In this document: positions 40,868 to 50,988 of the stretch, piece by piece
Layout: each line of letters begins with the position of its first letter
Numbering within the stretch: the first letter of the stretch is position 1
Origin: Sediminibacillus terrae
GTDB taxonomy: Bacteria; Bacillota; Bacilli; Bacillales; Amphibacillaceae
Length of the DNA stretch: 64,000 nt
Assembly (NCBI RefSeq): GCF_009602435.1
Contig: NZ_VZDQ01000023.1
Span: 186,001 to 250,000 of the forward strand
Reading direction: 5' to 3'
The notes under the pieces: generated by a model
What the model saw: only the letters and a program-made list of their open reading frames with translations
Databases searched by the model: none
What the model was told of the DNA's origin: nothing
Made by a program: the position numbers and the translations under genes

Positions 40868-40961
40868 CAACATCTCGACCCCTGATAATGTTGATATTCA
40901 AAAATAATTATCAAATAATCCACAAAAAAATGTTGAAAACCAAAAACTTGCTTGTTATAAT
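40868..40961 (+). promoter_or_regulatory. Promoter and operators of the rare-sugar operon
   Basis: TTGAAA (40934-40939) and TATAAT (40956-40961) have the same 16-base spacer as the regulator's own promoter. AAATAATCCACAA (40913-40925) and TGTTGAA (40931-40937) repeat the elements at 39929 and 39957. Their spacing is shortened from 15 to 5 bases, one helical turn. A second pair, CAACAT (40868-40873) and ATGTTG (40888-40893), lies further up. Confidence 0.7.
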
Positions 40962-41077
40962 TGATGCAATCAACTAAATAAGAAAACAGGAAAAATTTTT
41001 CTGGACTAATGAATGCGATTACAATTATCTAAAAATTCAATCAACGACATGGTCATGGTCGTTCAGGAGGGAATACA

Positions 41078-41767
41078 ATGGCAGCTATAGGTCCTTCATT
41101 AATGTGTGCGGATATGGGCACACTCCGAGATACAGTTAAGAGACTTGATCAAGCACCTGTAGATTTTTTTCACTTTGATATTATGGATGGCTTATTTGTT
41201 CCTAACTTCACGATGGGACCAGATATGATAAATAACTTAAGACCTCATACGAATAAGTTATTTGATGCCCATTTAATGATTGAGGAACCTGAAAGATACA
41301 TAGATTTATTTGCCGATGCGGGTTGCGATATGATTTCTGTTCATACAGAGGCTACGATTCATTTACAGCGTACGCTTCAAAAAATCAAAAATCGAGGTTT
41401 AAAGGCAGGAGTAGCCTTAAACCCTGCTACTCCGCTCAATTGTTTGGAGTATGTCTGGGATACAGTCGATTATATTGTGGTTATGACAGTGAATCCGGGT
41501 TTCGCTGGTCAAAAGTTCATTCCAATGACATTAAAAAAAATTTCCATGCTAAACGAGTTGATAAGAGAAAGCGGCAGAAATATTGATATCCAAGTGGATG
41601 GAAATATCAGCTATGAAATTATTCCAGAAGTGTTGGAAAGAGGAGCAGAAATGCTAGTATGCGGTACATCCTGCTTATTTAGAAAAAATGAGACTCTTGA
41701 GCATGCAACAGCGAATTTACAAAGATTTTTACAAGACTTTGAGGAAAAGAATCTGGCCAATTCCTAA
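41078..41767 (+). CDS. Ribulose-phosphate 3-epimerase family protein (AlsE/Rpe-like)
   Basis: A 229-residue TIM barrel of the ribulose-phosphate 3-epimerase family. The metal and substrate signatures are visible: FDIMDGLFVPNFTMG, LFDAHLMIEEPE, MTVNPGFAGQKFI and IQVDGNIS. Family members epimerise D-ribulose-5-phosphate or, as AlsE, D-allulose-6-phosphate. Sequence alone does not decide between these, but placement beside a PfkB kinase and a rare-sugar importer favours a dedicated catabolic epimerase over the housekeeping Rpe. It is the first gene of the operon, with TCAGGAGGGA upstream. Confidence 0.85.
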   Translation: MAAIGPSLMCADMGTLRDTVKRLDQAPVDFFHFDIMDGLFVPNFTMGPDMINNLRPHTNKLFDAHLMIEEPERYIDLFADAGCDMISVHTEATIHLQRTLQKIKNRGLKAGVALNPATPLNCLEYVWDTVDYIVVMTVNPGFAGQKFIPMTLKKISMLNELIRESGRNIDIQVDGNISYEIIPEVLERGAEMLVCGTSCLFRKNETLEHATANLQRFLQDFEEKNLANS

Positions 41768-41793
41768 CTTAAGATAGAAAGAGATGATATCAG

Positions 41794-42744
41794 ATGAGCA
41801 TAACCGTGGTTGGAAGCATCAATATTGATATAGTCGCTCAAACAGACCGCTATCCTTCTAGAGGGGAAACAATTTTCGGAAAAAAAATAGATTATCTTTC
41901 TGGGGGAAAAGGGGCAAACCAAGCCACCTCTGTTGCTAAATTGGGAAAACAAGTAAGCATGATTGGTGCTGTAGGCAATGATTTTCATGGGGATAAATTA
42001 GTGGATACCTTAAAAGAACGGAAAGTCAACACTGAGTTTATAAAACGATCCCAAATCCTTGCAACTGGCACAGCGATCATAACGATAGACCAGACGGCAG
42101 AAAATACCATGCTCGTATTAAAAAGTGCTAATGACGATTTACTTCCGGAAGATGTTGAAAGCGCATTCGCGAAGATGGCACATAGTGAAGTGTTACTAGT
42201 ACAAATGGAGGTACCACAGGAAACTGTAATTAGGGCGATGGAGCTCGCTAAGAAGAGAGGGATGTATGTAATTTTAGATCCTGCTCCTGCTGAAGGGATT
42301 ACGGTTAAAGCCTTGGATTATGCTGATGTCATTACGCCGAATAGACAAGAGACCAAGCATATGATTGGAATCGATGTTATTGATATCGAGACTGCCGTTG
42401 ACGCTGGTAGAACTTTTGAAAAAATGGGTGTCAAAAATTCGATTTTAAAGATGGCGGATAAAGGATGCGTTGTCTACCAAAATGGAAAGTGGGAGCACCT
42501 GCCATCTATACCGGTGACCCCGCTAGATACTGTAGGCGCGGGCGACTCGTTTGCTGGTGCACTGGCATGTGCGATTTCTGACGGATATGACCTTATAGAA
42601 GCAGCTAAATTCGCCTCCATTGTAGGTGCTTTGAAAGTTACGAAGCTAGGTGCACAATCAGGAATTCCAACACTTGAAGAAGTAGATGCTTTTTGTAAGG
42701 AGCGAGGCCTGAGCTATTACGGGCTGGAAGAGAAAACGTTCTAA
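41794..42744 (+). CDS. Ribokinase-like PfkB-family sugar kinase
   Basis: A 316-residue PfkB kinase. It begins with the ribokinase-like VVGSINIDIVAQTDRYPSRGET, here recognisable by its first two strands, and has GGKGANQATSVAKLG near 40. The catalytic motif is DTVGAGDSFAGALA near 250, whose Asp is the base. Such kinases phosphorylate ribose, fructose, allulose or related sugars on the terminal hydroxyl. Operon partners suggest the substrate is what the ABC importer brings in. It lies 26 bases after the epimerase gene. Confidence 0.85.
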   Translation: MSITVVGSINIDIVAQTDRYPSRGETIFGKKIDYLSGGKGANQATSVAKLGKQVSMIGAVGNDFHGDKLVDTLKERKVNTEFIKRSQILATGTAIITIDQTAENTMLVLKSANDDLLPEDVESAFAKMAHSEVLLVQMEVPQETVIRAMELAKKRGMYVILDPAPAEGITVKALDYADVITPNRQETKHMIGIDVIDIETAVDAGRTFEKMGVKNSILKMADKGCVVYQNGKWEHLPSIPVTPLDTVGAGDSFAGALACAISDGYDLIEAAKFASIVGALKVTKLGAQSGIPTLEEVDAFCKERGLSYYGLEEKTF

Positions 42745-42759
42745 AAGGAGGTAGTCAAG

Positions 42760-44316
42760 TTGAGTGATTATATTTTACAGATGAAAAACATTAGCAAGAC
42801 ATTCCCCGGAGTAAAAGCACTTGATAATGTTGAACTGGAAGTAAAGAAAGGAGAGGTCCATGCTTTAATAGGGGAAAATGGCGCAGGGAAATCAACCTTA
42901 ATCAAAATCTTGGCAGGTATTCATAAACCGGATCCAGGGGCGAAATTTTACTTCGAAGGAGAAGAAGCGAAGATTAACAAGCCGATTGATGCAACTTTAA
43001 AAGGCGTTTCGATAATTTATCAGGATTTAAGCCTTTTTCCTAACCTTTCAGTAGCAGAAAACATTTATATCGGTCAGGACAGCAATAAGAAACCATGGAA
43101 AAAAATAAACTGGAAAAACATCAAAAAAACAGCGGAAAGAGCACTTGAAGAGCTGGAGGTAGATATTGATCCGAATACTACTGTAGAGCGTTTAAGTATT
43201 GCACAACAACAGCTTGTGGAAATAGCGAGAGCACTGGCTTTTGAAGCAAAGCTAATTGTCATGGACGAGCCTACTTCTGCCTTATCGTCAAGTGAAGTAG
43301 AGAAGCTGTATAGGGTTGTGGATAAGCTAAGCAGCAGAGGGATTTCTATTATCTTTATCAGCCATAAACTGAAAGAATTATTTAGAGTTTCAGATCGATT
43401 TACTGTTTTACGGGATGGCAAGTATGTAGGTTCCTATCAAACAGAAGAGATAGATGAGTCTAAGTTGATCAATCTAATGGTAGGAAGAGATGTTTCTTAT
43501 GAAAAGAATGAAAAGGAAGTCGAAACAGGGGAAACAATATTCCAAATTAGCAACTTTTCTAAACAAGGAAACTTTAAAGACATCTCCTTTTCCCTGAAAA
43601 AAGGAGAAGTTCTTGGGATTACCGGGTTGGTTGGTTCGGGGCGGACTGAGTTAGCTCAAGCCATTTTTGGAGTAAACAAACCGGATAGTGGTGAACTGAA
43701 GATATACGGAAATGATGTGCAAATCCGTTCATCAGCAGATGCTGTAAAGAAAGGTGTGGCCTACATACCTGAAGCCCGGCAAACTCAAGGATTAGTGTTG
43801 GAACAGTCTATAATCAACAATATTTCGCTGCCTATTCTTAATAGAATGAGAAATAAGCTGAAGTTGATAGATAGAAAATCAGAAGTTCAACTGGCTGAAC
43901 AATACATTAAGTCACTGGATGTGCGTCCTGCGCTTCCTGATTTACCGGCCTCGAAGCTCTCTGGTGGAAACCAACAAAAAGTGGTAATTGGTAAGTGGCT
44001 TTCCGCACAACCTAAAATACTTATTATTGATGAGCCGACAAATGGTATAGATATTGGAGCAAAAACGGAAATCCATAAATTACTTAGAAGATTGGCAAAC
44101 GACGGAATTGGCGTCATCATGATATCCTCCGAACTTCCGGAAATTTTAGCAGTCAGTGACAGAGTTTTAGTGATGAGACAGGGAAGGATATCCGGTGAAT
44201 TAGGTATCAAAGAGGCAACCCAGGAAAAAATCATGAGTTATGCATTGAATTCGGGGAACAAGGATGAGTCATCTGAAGTGTTAAATGAACCAAATCAGGT
44301 AAGCCAGGGGGTATGA
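42760..44316 (+). CDS. Sugar ABC importer ATPase with two ATP-binding domains (RbsA/RhaT class)
   Basis: A 518-residue duplicated ATPase. Domain 1 has Walker A GENGAGKSTLIK near 40, a signature region with SIAQQQLVEIARAL and Walker B LIVMDEPTSAL. Domain 2 has the degenerate GLVGSGRTELAQAIFG and an intact signature LSGGNQQKV plus ILIIDEPTNGID. This fused form defines the carbohydrate uptake 2 class (ribose, xylose, rhamnose, AI-2 importers). It starts at TTG 42760, eight bases after AAAAGGAGG. It works with the two permeases encoded next. Confidence 0.92.
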   Translation: MSDYILQMKNISKTFPGVKALDNVELEVKKGEVHALIGENGAGKSTLIKILAGIHKPDPGAKFYFEGEEAKINKPIDATLKGVSIIYQDLSLFPNLSVAENIYIGQDSNKKPWKKINWKNIKKTAERALEELEVDIDPNTTVERLSIAQQQLVEIARALAFEAKLIVMDEPTSALSSSEVEKLYRVVDKLSSRGISIIFISHKLKELFRVSDRFTVLRDGKYVGSYQTEEIDESKLINLMVGRDVSYEKNEKEVETGETIFQISNFSKQGNFKDISFSLKKGEVLGITGLVGSGRTELAQAIFGVNKPDSGELKIYGNDVQIRSSADAVKKGVAYIPEARQTQGLVLEQSIINNISLPILNRMRNKLKLIDRKSEVQLAEQYIKSLDVRPALPDLPASKLSGGNQQKVVIGKWLSAQPKILIIDEPTNGIDIGAKTEIHKLLRRLANDGIGVIMISSELPEILAVSDRVLVMRQGRISGELGIKEATQEKIMSYALNSGNKDESSEVLNEPNQVSQGV

Positions 44317-44320
44317 AACG

Positions 44321-45304
44321 ATGAAAGAATTGCTGAAACAAAAGGAAATAAGTATCTTAGCAATAATCCTTTTAATAGGAGCCGTTCTATCCTTTGTCAG
44401 CCCGGTATTTTTAACGATAGGAAATTTCCTGGACATAATCGAAGGAAATGTAGTTCTAGGGATATTGGCAATAGGAATGACGTTGATCATCATTACCAGT
44501 GATATCGACGTATCTGTGGCAGCAGTGACTACTGCAGTTGCGGTCTCAATTGGCTATCTGTTTACTTATCTGCCGGATAGCTGGATTTCTGTTCTGCTAT
44601 TGTTCCTGATAGCACCTGTAATAGGTTTGGTTATGGGATTAGTAAATGGTTTACTCGTATCTATCATCGAGATACCGGCAATCGTTGTGACACTCGGAAC
44701 CTTGAATATCATTGCAGGGATAGTTTTGTATATCACCAATGGCAACTATATTAATAGCACGAGCTTCCCCAAGTCTTTTATGGAATTTGCAAACTATGAA
44801 TTGTTGGGAATACCAATCTTAATATATTTACTTGCAATAGTAGCGATTGGAACCTGGTACATTTTGAAGCACACATTAATTGGCAGGTCCGTGTTAGCTA
44901 TAGGTGGAAATACACAATCGTCCGTAAGAGTTGGAATTGATTATAAAAAAGTAAAACTATTTGTTTTCGCGTATATGGGCGTCTTGGCCGGCATCGCAGC
45001 AATTGCACAAACAGCTTATACAAAAGCTGTAGATCCTAACGGCATGCTGGGGCTGGAACTGACTGTAATTGCTGCAGTAGTATTAGGCGGAGCGAATATT
45101 CATGGCGGTAGAGGTTCGGTTCATGGGACTCTGTTGGGTGTATTGTTACTGGCTATAATGCAAAATGGCATGATATTGGCAAGAATTGATACCTATTGGC
45201 AAAACGTAGTTACTGGCGCCATTATCGTTATAGCTGTTTCATATGATCACATAAGCTATAAGAGATCTCAGGATAAACTAGCAAAAATAGAAGTCGAGGC
45301 ATAG
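44321..45304 (+). CDS. Sugar ABC importer permease 1 (RbsC/RhaP class)
   Basis: A 327-residue permease with about ten hydrophobic helices. The conserved SDIDVSVAAVTT and AVVLGGANIHGGRGSV motifs define the CUT2 permease family. It is paired with a second, different permease, as in rhamnose (RhaPQ) and AI-2 (LsrCD) importers, whereas ribose importers use one kind. It begins four bases after the ATPase stop. Confidence 0.9.
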   Translation: MKELLKQKEISILAIILLIGAVLSFVSPVFLTIGNFLDIIEGNVVLGILAIGMTLIIITSDIDVSVAAVTTAVAVSIGYLFTYLPDSWISVLLLFLIAPVIGLVMGLVNGLLVSIIEIPAIVVTLGTLNIIAGIVLYITNGNYINSTSFPKSFMEFANYELLGIPILIYLLAIVAIGTWYILKHTLIGRSVLAIGGNTQSSVRVGIDYKKVKLFVFAYMGVLAGIAAIAQTAYTKAVDPNGMLGLELTVIAAVVLGGANIHGGRGSVHGTLLGVLLLAIMQNGMILARIDTYWQNVVTGAIIVIAVSYDHISYKRSQDKLAKIEVEA

Positions 45305-45315
45305 GAGGTCCAAGG

Positions 45316-46278
45316 ATGAAACTTTCAAAAGAAAGTATTTTAGGATTAATCGCTCTTGGGACATTTTTATTACTAGCACTTATAGCCCCTGGATTTTTAT
45401 CTTCAAACAACATAACAAGTATGATGTTTCAACTGCCAGAATTCGGGCTGATTGCTCTGGCGATGATGGTAGTAATCGTCACCGGCGGAATCGATCTTTC
45501 TATAACTTATATAGCTGCATTATCTGGTGTGGGGGCAGCTTTGATGCTGACAAATGGGTATGGAATGCTACCTGCCATCATTGTAGCAATACTTTTTGCA
45601 CTAGCTTGTGGTGCATTCAACGGTTTTGTTATATCGAAAATCGGGGTTTCTCCCATCTTGGTGACGTTAGGGACAATGGTCTTATTCGAAGGGATTATCT
45701 TGGCCATAACAAAAGGAAATTCTATTTCAGGATTTAGTGATGGATATAGCCTAATAGGCAATGGGTATTACCTGGGGCTTGTCCCGCTTTCGATAGTTAT
45801 ATTTGTCCTATTTGCCATTATAACCGCCATATTGCTTAGCAAAACTAGCTGGGGAAGAAGCGTGTATATGTATGGAAGCAATGAAACCGCCACATTATTT
45901 TCTGGAGTGAAAAACAGCAGAGTGCTCATGAAGGTGTATTTATATGCATCCTTGCTGGCAGCCATATCTGCTATCATCATGACCTCTCGTTATAATTCCG
46001 TCAAAGTGGATTTAGGTTCATCCTATCTACTACAATCCGTCGCAGCAGCTGTATTGGGCGGAACAAACATACATGGCGGATATGGAAAGGTTATTGGTAC
46101 TGTCTATGCAGTCATGATTTTCCAATTCATACGCAATGGGTTAAATTTGCTAGGGTTCCATTCTTCCCTTGTTGACGTGGTAATAGGTGCCATTTTGATT
46201 CTAGTCCTTGCGATGAATTTCTTCTCAGATAAATTTAAAAAGGCAGCGGAAACAAGAAAAGCAGAAAAGGCTGCCTAA
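45316..46278 (+). CDS. Sugar ABC importer permease 2 (RbsC/RhaQ class)
   Basis: A 320-residue permease, partner of the previous one. It has TGGIDLSITYIAALSG and AAVLGGTNIHGGYGKV, the CUT2 permease signatures. It ends in a short basic tail. Its AGGAGG site overlaps the end of permease 1, which shows coupling. A gap of 109 bases with a cre-like box separates it from the binding-protein gene. Confidence 0.9.
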   Translation: MKLSKESILGLIALGTFLLLALIAPGFLSSNNITSMMFQLPEFGLIALAMMVVIVTGGIDLSITYIAALSGVGAALMLTNGYGMLPAIIVAILFALACGAFNGFVISKIGVSPILVTLGTMVLFEGIILAITKGNSISGFSDGYSLIGNGYYLGLVPLSIVIFVLFAIITAILLSKTSWGRSVYMYGSNETATLFSGVKNSRVLMKVYLYASLLAAISAIIMTSRYNSVKVDLGSSYLLQSVAAAVLGGTNIHGGYGKVIGTVYAVMIFQFIRNGLNLLGFHSSLVDVVIGAILILVLAMNFFSDKFKKAAETRKAEKAA

Positions 46279-46302
46279 ACCGAAAGGGTATATGGCATTC
46301 AT

Positions 46303-46316
46303 TGTAAGCGATTACG
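46303..46316 (+). promoter_or_regulatory. cre-like (CcpA) box before the sugar-binding protein gene
   Basis: TGTAAGCGATTACG matches the cre consensus at 13 of 14 positions. It lies inside the operon, before the binding-protein gene, so repression by CcpA or a local promoter here is possible. Confidence 0.55.
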
Positions 46317-46387
46317 CGATTTGGATATTATCCTGGATTATCTAGGTAATATAAATTAAATCATTATAACTAAGGGGGACATGAACG

Positions 46388-47449
46388 ATGAAGAAGTTGT
46401 ATTTGTTATTAATTGCTGCTCTGTTATTGGTTGGTATTTTAGCTGGTTGTGTTGCCGAGAACAGTGGCAGCTCAGATAGCGAGGGAGAAGCTGAAGCAGG
46501 AGGCGCGGAAGGTGAGTCTGCTGGAGGAGAAGAGGGTCTGGATATAGCGGTGGTGCCTAAGTTAGTTGGCATTCCTTACTTCAATGCATCCGAATCGGGA
46601 GCAAATGAAGCTGGTGAAGATTTGGAAGGAGTCAATGTTAATTATACAGGTCCTACACAAGCAGATGCCTCTGCACAAGTAAAAGTAATTGAAGATCTTA
46701 TCTCTAAGAACGTCGATGTCATAGCAGTTGCACCGAATGATCCGGCCTCTGTAGAACCGGTATTGAAGAAAGCGAAAGAGAGTGGCATCCATGTAATGGA
46801 CTGGGACACTCCAGCGGATAAAGAATTAGTAGATCTTTCCGTAAAACAAGTTGATGATGAAGAGTTCGGACGCCATATGGCACAAAAACTAGTAGAAGCA
46901 ATGGGCACTGAGGAAGGCGAGATAGCCATTTTGACAGGAGGACTGTCTGCAGCCAACTTAAATTTGTGGATTGAAGCAGCCCAAAAAGAATTCGATGAAA
47001 ATTATCCTGGAATAGAAATAGTATCTGAAAAAATTCCTACAGATGAAAAGCAACAGGTTGCTTACCAAAAAACCTTGGACTTACTGAAATCTTATCCTGA
47101 CCTTAAAGGTGTGTTGGCTGTTTCTACACCGGCTCCCCTAGGCGCAGCACAAGCAGTGCAGGAAGAAGGTTTGCAAGATGAAGTATCCGTAGTAGGTTCT
47201 GCACTTCCTACTGATTCCGCTCCATTCCTAGAAGACGGATCACTTGATACTGCAGTTCTATGGGATCCGGGTAAATTGGGCTATCTAACCGTTGCATTAG
47301 GACAAATGCTGGCAGAAGGCGAAATGCCAGAAGATGGACAGGAAATTGAAGGTGTTGGAGAAATTACGGTGAAAGAAGATGGAAAAACGGTGATTATGGG
47401 ACCTCCGGCTGACTTCACAAAAGAAAATGCAGCTGACTTTGATTTTTAA
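46388..47449 (+). CDS. Sugar ABC importer binding lipoprotein (RhaS/LsrB class)
   Basis: A 353-residue periplasmic-binding-protein type I domain lipoprotein. The signal peptide ends at ILAGC with Cys21; a Glu/Ser/Gly tether follows. VPKLVGIPYFNASESG opens the domain and DVIAVAPNDPASVEPVL and DWDTPADK mark ligand-cleft elements seen in rhamnose- and AI-2-binding members of the family. Ligand cannot be fixed: a rare sugar of this operon or L-rhamnose of the next cluster are both possible. AAGGGGGA lies nine bases before the ATG at 46388; a terminator follows. Confidence 0.85.
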   Translation: MKKLYLLLIAALLLVGILAGCVAENSGSSDSEGEAEAGGAEGESAGGEEGLDIAVVPKLVGIPYFNASESGANEAGEDLEGVNVNYTGPTQADASAQVKVIEDLISKNVDVIAVAPNDPASVEPVLKKAKESGIHVMDWDTPADKELVDLSVKQVDDEEFGRHMAQKLVEAMGTEEGEIAILTGGLSAANLNLWIEAAQKEFDENYPGIEIVSEKIPTDEKQQVAYQKTLDLLKSYPDLKGVLAVSTPAPLGAAQAVQEEGLQDEVSVVGSALPTDSAPFLEDGSLDTAVLWDPGKLGYLTVALGQMLAEGEMPEDGQEIEGVGEITVKEDGKTVIMGPPADFTKENAADFDF

Positions 47450-47468
47450 TTAGTACATCTAAAAGAAA

Positions 47469-47516
47469 AGGGCCGGCTACTAGTAATATTAATACTTTTG
47501 GCCGGGCTCTTTTTTC
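47469..47516 (+). terminator. Imperfect terminator after the binding-protein gene
   Basis: AGGGCCGGC on the left pairs imperfectly (one bulge, one G-T) with GCCGGGCTCT on the right, then six T and TCTT. It would give partial termination before the last three operon genes. Confidence 0.55.
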
Positions 47517-47549
47517 TTCTGGACGTTTAATCGTGAAGGAGGAACTAAT

Positions 47550-48506
47550 TTGAAAAAACAAAACTACGAACTTAAAACTGAAAGAATAAATAAAGCTTTT
47601 CAAAGATTGAAGGAAGAGCAGCCTGAGAAAATGGAAACCAGGTTGAACTTATCATGGAGTAACTGGGGATTCGGGCTGGAGTCCCTTGAAGAGTCTGTAA
47701 AAAGACTAAAAAACGCAGGTATTGATTACATCGAATTACACGGTAACCATTATGGTGCTGATCTTGGGTACAAAACAGATGAGACGCTAGATATTCTGCA
47801 CCACTATGACATGAAAGTGTCAGGTGTTTGTGGCATGTTTTCTGCTGAAAATGATCTTTCTAGCAATGTCCCGATGAAAAGACAAGCAGCCATTGAATAT
47901 ATTAAGAGAGAACTAGATTTTGCACATGCTGTGAATGGGGATTACTTGTTGGTTGTGCCTGGAGCTGTCGGACGTCCCAATGCTTATGATGAGACGGAGT
48001 TTGATAGAAGTGTTGAAACACTTGGTGGCTTAGGGAATTTGTTCATCGAAAAGGGGATCAAAGCAGCTATAGAACCGGTAAGAGCAGCGGAGGTTAGTTT
48101 TGTACATACTGTCGGAGAGGCGAAAACATACATTGAGGCAATTAATCATAAAGGCATTGGTCATATAAACGGTGATATTTATCATATGCAGTCAGAGGAA
48201 GCACATATAGGGGAAGCAATTTTAGAAGCCGGGGATCAACTAGTGAACTTGCATCTGGCCGATAGCAATCGAGGAGCTCTTGGGGAAGGATTTATGGATA
48301 TTGATACGATTATTATGTCACTTTATCTGATCGGATTTAATCAGCCAGGAAAGTACGTAACACCTGAACCTCTTGGACCAGGGGGAGATCCTTATCCGGC
48401 GATGAATGCAAAGCCAGATAAACAAAAACTGGATTTTTTAGTAAACCAAACTTCAAGTTACTTTAGAGAGCGTGAGAAGGAATTATTGAGCATGAATAGA
48501 GGATAG
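47550..48506 (+). CDS. TIM-barrel sugar isomerase/epimerase (tagatose 3-epimerase-like)
   Basis: A 318-residue xylose-isomerase-like TIM barrel. Likely metal ligands are the Glu of AIEPVRAAE, the Asp of [12 protein letters not shown], a His of [10 protein letters not shown] and the Glu of VTPEPLGPG, as in D-tagatose/L-ribulose 3-epimerases. Enzymes of this group invert C3 of free ketoses. With AraD and AraB next, and no AraA, epimerisation of a ketopentose to L-ribulose is a plausible role. It starts at TTG 47550, eight bases after GAAGGAGG. Confidence 0.75.
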   Translation: MKKQNYELKTERINKAFQRLKEEQPEKMETRLNLSWSNWGFGLESLEESVKRLKNAGIDYIELHGNHYGADLGYKTDETLDILHHYDMKVSGVCGMFSAENDLSSNVPMKRQAAIEYIKRELDFAHAVNGDYLLVVPGAVGRPNAYDETEFDRSVETLGGLGNLFIEKGIKAAIEPVRAAEVSFVHTVGEAKTYIEAINHKGIGHINGDIYHMQSEEAHIGEAILEAGDQLVNLHLADSNRGALGEGFMDIDTIIMSLYLIGFNQPGKYVTPEPLGPGGDPYPAMNAKPDKQKLDFLVNQTSSYFREREKELLSMNRG

Positions 48507-48546
48507 TCTCCTCTGGCATGATTTAAGTAGGAAGGTGTTGTTTCGT

Positions 48547-49233
48547 TTGCTGGAAAAATTAAAAGAAAAGGTTTTGCAGGCAAATATGGCATTAGAAGAC
48601 TTTAATTTGGTTACTTTCACTTGGGGAAATGCCAGTGGAATTGATAGGGACAGTGGGTTGGTTGTTATTAAACCAAGTGGTGTCCCCTATAAAAATCTTA
48701 CCAAAGAAAAGCTTGTAGTACTAAATATGGAGGGGCATGTGGTGGAGGGTGACTTAAGACCGTCATCAGATTTGCCCACCCATATCGAACTTTATAAATC
48801 GTTTCCTGAAATTGGTGGGATTGTCCATACTCATTCTCCTTGGGCTACTATTTGGGCACAAGCTGGGAAATTCATCCCGCCGTTAGGAACAACACATGCT
48901 GATTACTTTTATGGCTCTATTCCTTGTACCAGAGCATTGACAGCAACAGAAATAAACCGAAACTATGAGCAGGAAACCGGAAAACTGATTGTGGAGACTT
49001 TTAAAGATATAGATTACCGTCGGGTTCCAAGCGTTTTGGTTAACAGCCATGCCCCTTTCAATTGGGGAGCAGATCCCCAAGAGGCTGTCCACAATGCAGT
49101 GGTTCTGGAAGAGGTATCAAAAATGGCCTTCCATTCTCTTCAAATAAACAATGGGCTGGGACCTATGGATCAAGTTCTGTTAGATAAACATTATTTAAGA
49201 AAACATGGAGTAAATGCATATTATGGCCAGTAG
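48547..49233 (+). CDS. araD: L-ribulose-5-phosphate 4-epimerase
   Basis: A 228-residue class II aldolase-fold enzyme. [29 protein letters not shown] and the zinc-binding [12 protein letters not shown] are diagnostic of AraD, which converts L-ribulose-5-phosphate to D-xylulose-5-phosphate. The C-terminal [14 protein letters not shown] is typical. I chose the TTG at 48547, since [19 protein letters not shown] aligns with the usual AraD start; the in-frame GTG at 48535 overlaps the AGGAAGG site. It feeds the pentose phosphate pathway. Confidence 0.92.
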   Translation: MLEKLKEKVLQANMALEDFNLVTFTWGNASGIDRDSGLVVIKPSGVPYKNLTKEKLVVLNMEGHVVEGDLRPSSDLPTHIELYKSFPEIGGIVHTHSPWATIWAQAGKFIPPLGTTHADYFYGSIPCTRALTATEINRNYEQETGKLIVETFKDIDYRRVPSVLVNSHAPFNWGADPQEAVHNAVVLEEVSKMAFHSLQINNGLGPMDQVLLDKHYLRKHGVNAYYGQ

Positions 49234-49252
49234 AGGATAAGGAGGCGCAATG

Positions 49253-50926
49253 ATGACTGAAAAGTATGCGATTGGAGTCGATTATGGTACTGAATCAGGA
49301 CGTGCAGTACTCGTCGCGTTATCAGACGGGAGAGAACTAGAAGAACATGTAACGCCTTATCCACATGGTGTTATTGATAATAAATTGCCTGTTTCAGGGA
49401 TTAAACTAGACCATGAATGGGCACTGCAACATCCAGGCGATTATATAGAAGTTTTAAAAAAGTCTGTTCCGGCAGTCCTCAAAAAATCCGGAGTGGCACC
49501 CCAGGATGTTATCGGGGTGGGGATAGATTTCACGGCATGTACAATGCTTCCAATAGATGCGAATGGGGATCCGCTTTCCTTCCATCCAGAATTGCAGGAT
49601 AACCCTCATAGCTGGGTGAAATTATGGAAGCATCATGCTGCACAAAAGGAGGCTAATCAACTAAATGAGATAGCATCAGAAAGGGGCGAGGCATTTTTAT
49701 CTAGATACGGTGGCAAGATATCATCTGAATGGATGATTGCAAAAGCTTGGCAAATCTTGAATGAAGCTCCGGACATTTATGACAAGGCAGATAAATTTGT
49801 AGAAGCAGCAGATTGGGTAGTTTCGAAGATGACGAAAACCTTTGTCCGAAACAGTTGCACAGCTGGCTATAAAGCAATGTGGCACAAACAAGAGGGCTAC
49901 CCGGATAAAGAATTCTTTCGTGCTCTTGACCCTGGATTAGCGGACTTGACGGACACCAAGTTAAAAGGGAAAGTTGAACCACTTGGTTCGAAGGCTGGAG
50001 TATTGTCAGAGGAGATGGCTGCTTTTACTGGCTTGTGTGCTGGAACTTCAATAGCTGTAGGGAATGTCGATGCTCATGCATCCGTGCCAGCGATAGGAGT
50101 AGTGTCACCAGGGAAGATGGTAATGGCAATGGGCACCTCCATTTGCCATATGCTCTTGGGGACAGAGGAAAAAGATATTGAAGGTATGTGCGGAGTAGTA
50201 GAAGATGGAATCATTCCTGGTTATTATGGCTACGAGGCAGGGCAGTCAGCTGTCGGAGATATCTTTGCCTGGTACGTAAAAGAAGGCGTGCCTGCTTATG
50301 TTCTGGAGACAGCAGAGAAAGAAGGAATGAACGTTCATCAATGGTTAGAAAAAGAAGCTAGTAAATATAAACCAGGTGAGACAGGGTTGCTTGCCCTCGA
50401 CTGGTGGAATGGAAATAGGTCAGTACTAGTAGACACACAATTAAGCGGTTTACTGATAGGAGCAACCCTTCAAACTAAACCGGAAGAAATTTACAGAGCA
50501 CTTTTGGAATCAACAGCATTTGGAACAAGAAAAATTATAGAAGCTTTCCATAGTAACGGCATTTCCGTTGATGAACTATATGCATGTGGTGGATTACCGC
50601 AAAAAAACAAGTTATTAATGCAAATTTATGCAGATGTAACGAACCGAACCATTACACTAGCTGATTCTAAGCATACTCCTGCAGTTGGAGCAGCTATGTT
50701 TGGAGCAGTAGCAGCCGGAAAACAGAATGGCGGTTTTTCCACCATTGTGGAAGCTGCAAACAAAATGGCTAGAGTAAAAGAAGAAAAAATAATTCCTATT
50801 CCAAAAAATGTGGAAGTCTACGAAAGACTTTTCAGAGAATATGAAAAGCTGCACGATTACTTTGGCAGGGGACAAAATAATATAATGAAAGAATTGAAGA
50901 GTCTGAGAGAGAATGTTCCAATTTAA
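49253..50926 (+). CDS. araB: L-ribulokinase
   Basis: A 557-residue FGGY-family kinase. Its start [17 protein letters not shown] is characteristic of Ara[12 protein letters not shown] and [15 protein letters not shown] are the ATP-site and C-terminal signatures. It phosphorylates L-ribulose (and some other 2-ketopentoses) at O5. The length is normal for AraB. The ATG at 49253 is seven bases after AAGGAGG; another ATG at 49250 is possible. There is no araA in the window, so the ribulose must come by another route. Last gene of the unit. Confidence 0.92.
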   Translation: MTEKYAIGVDYGTESGRAVLVALSDGRELEEHVTPYPHGVIDNKLPVSGIKLDHEWALQHPGDYIEVLKKSVPAVLKKSGVAPQDVIGVGIDFTACTMLPIDANGDPLSFHPELQDNPHSWVKLWKHHAAQKEANQLNEIASERGEAFLSRYGGKISSEWMIAKAWQILNEAPDIYDKADKFVEAADWVVSKMTKTFVRNSCTAGYKAMWHKQEGYPDKEFFRALDPGLADLTDTKLKGKVEPLGSKAGVLSEEMAAFTGLCAGTSIAVGNVDAHASVPAIGVVSPGKMVMAMGTSICHMLLGTEEKDIEGMCGVVEDGIIPGYYGYEAGQSAVGDIFAWYVKEGVPAYVLETAEKEGMNVHQWLEKEASKYKPGETGLLALDWWNGNRSVLVDTQLSGLLIGATLQTKPEEIYRALLESTAFGTRKIIEAFHSNGISVDELYACGGLPQKNKLLMQIYADVTNRTITLADSKHTPAVGAAMFGAVAAGKQNGGFSTIVEAANKMARVKEEKIIPIPKNVEVYERLFREYEKLHDYFGRGQNNIMKELKSLRENVPI

Positions 50927-50988
50927 ATAATTCGAGGAAGTGGAATAATCTCATCCCAAGAGATGGTTTTATTTCCCTATATCAACTA

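Noticed and set aside
42760-47449. Reading the importer as an AI-2 (Lsr) system
   Set aside because: No LsrK-, LsrR-, LsrF- or LsrG-like genes are present; the neighbours are pentose and rhamnose enzymes.
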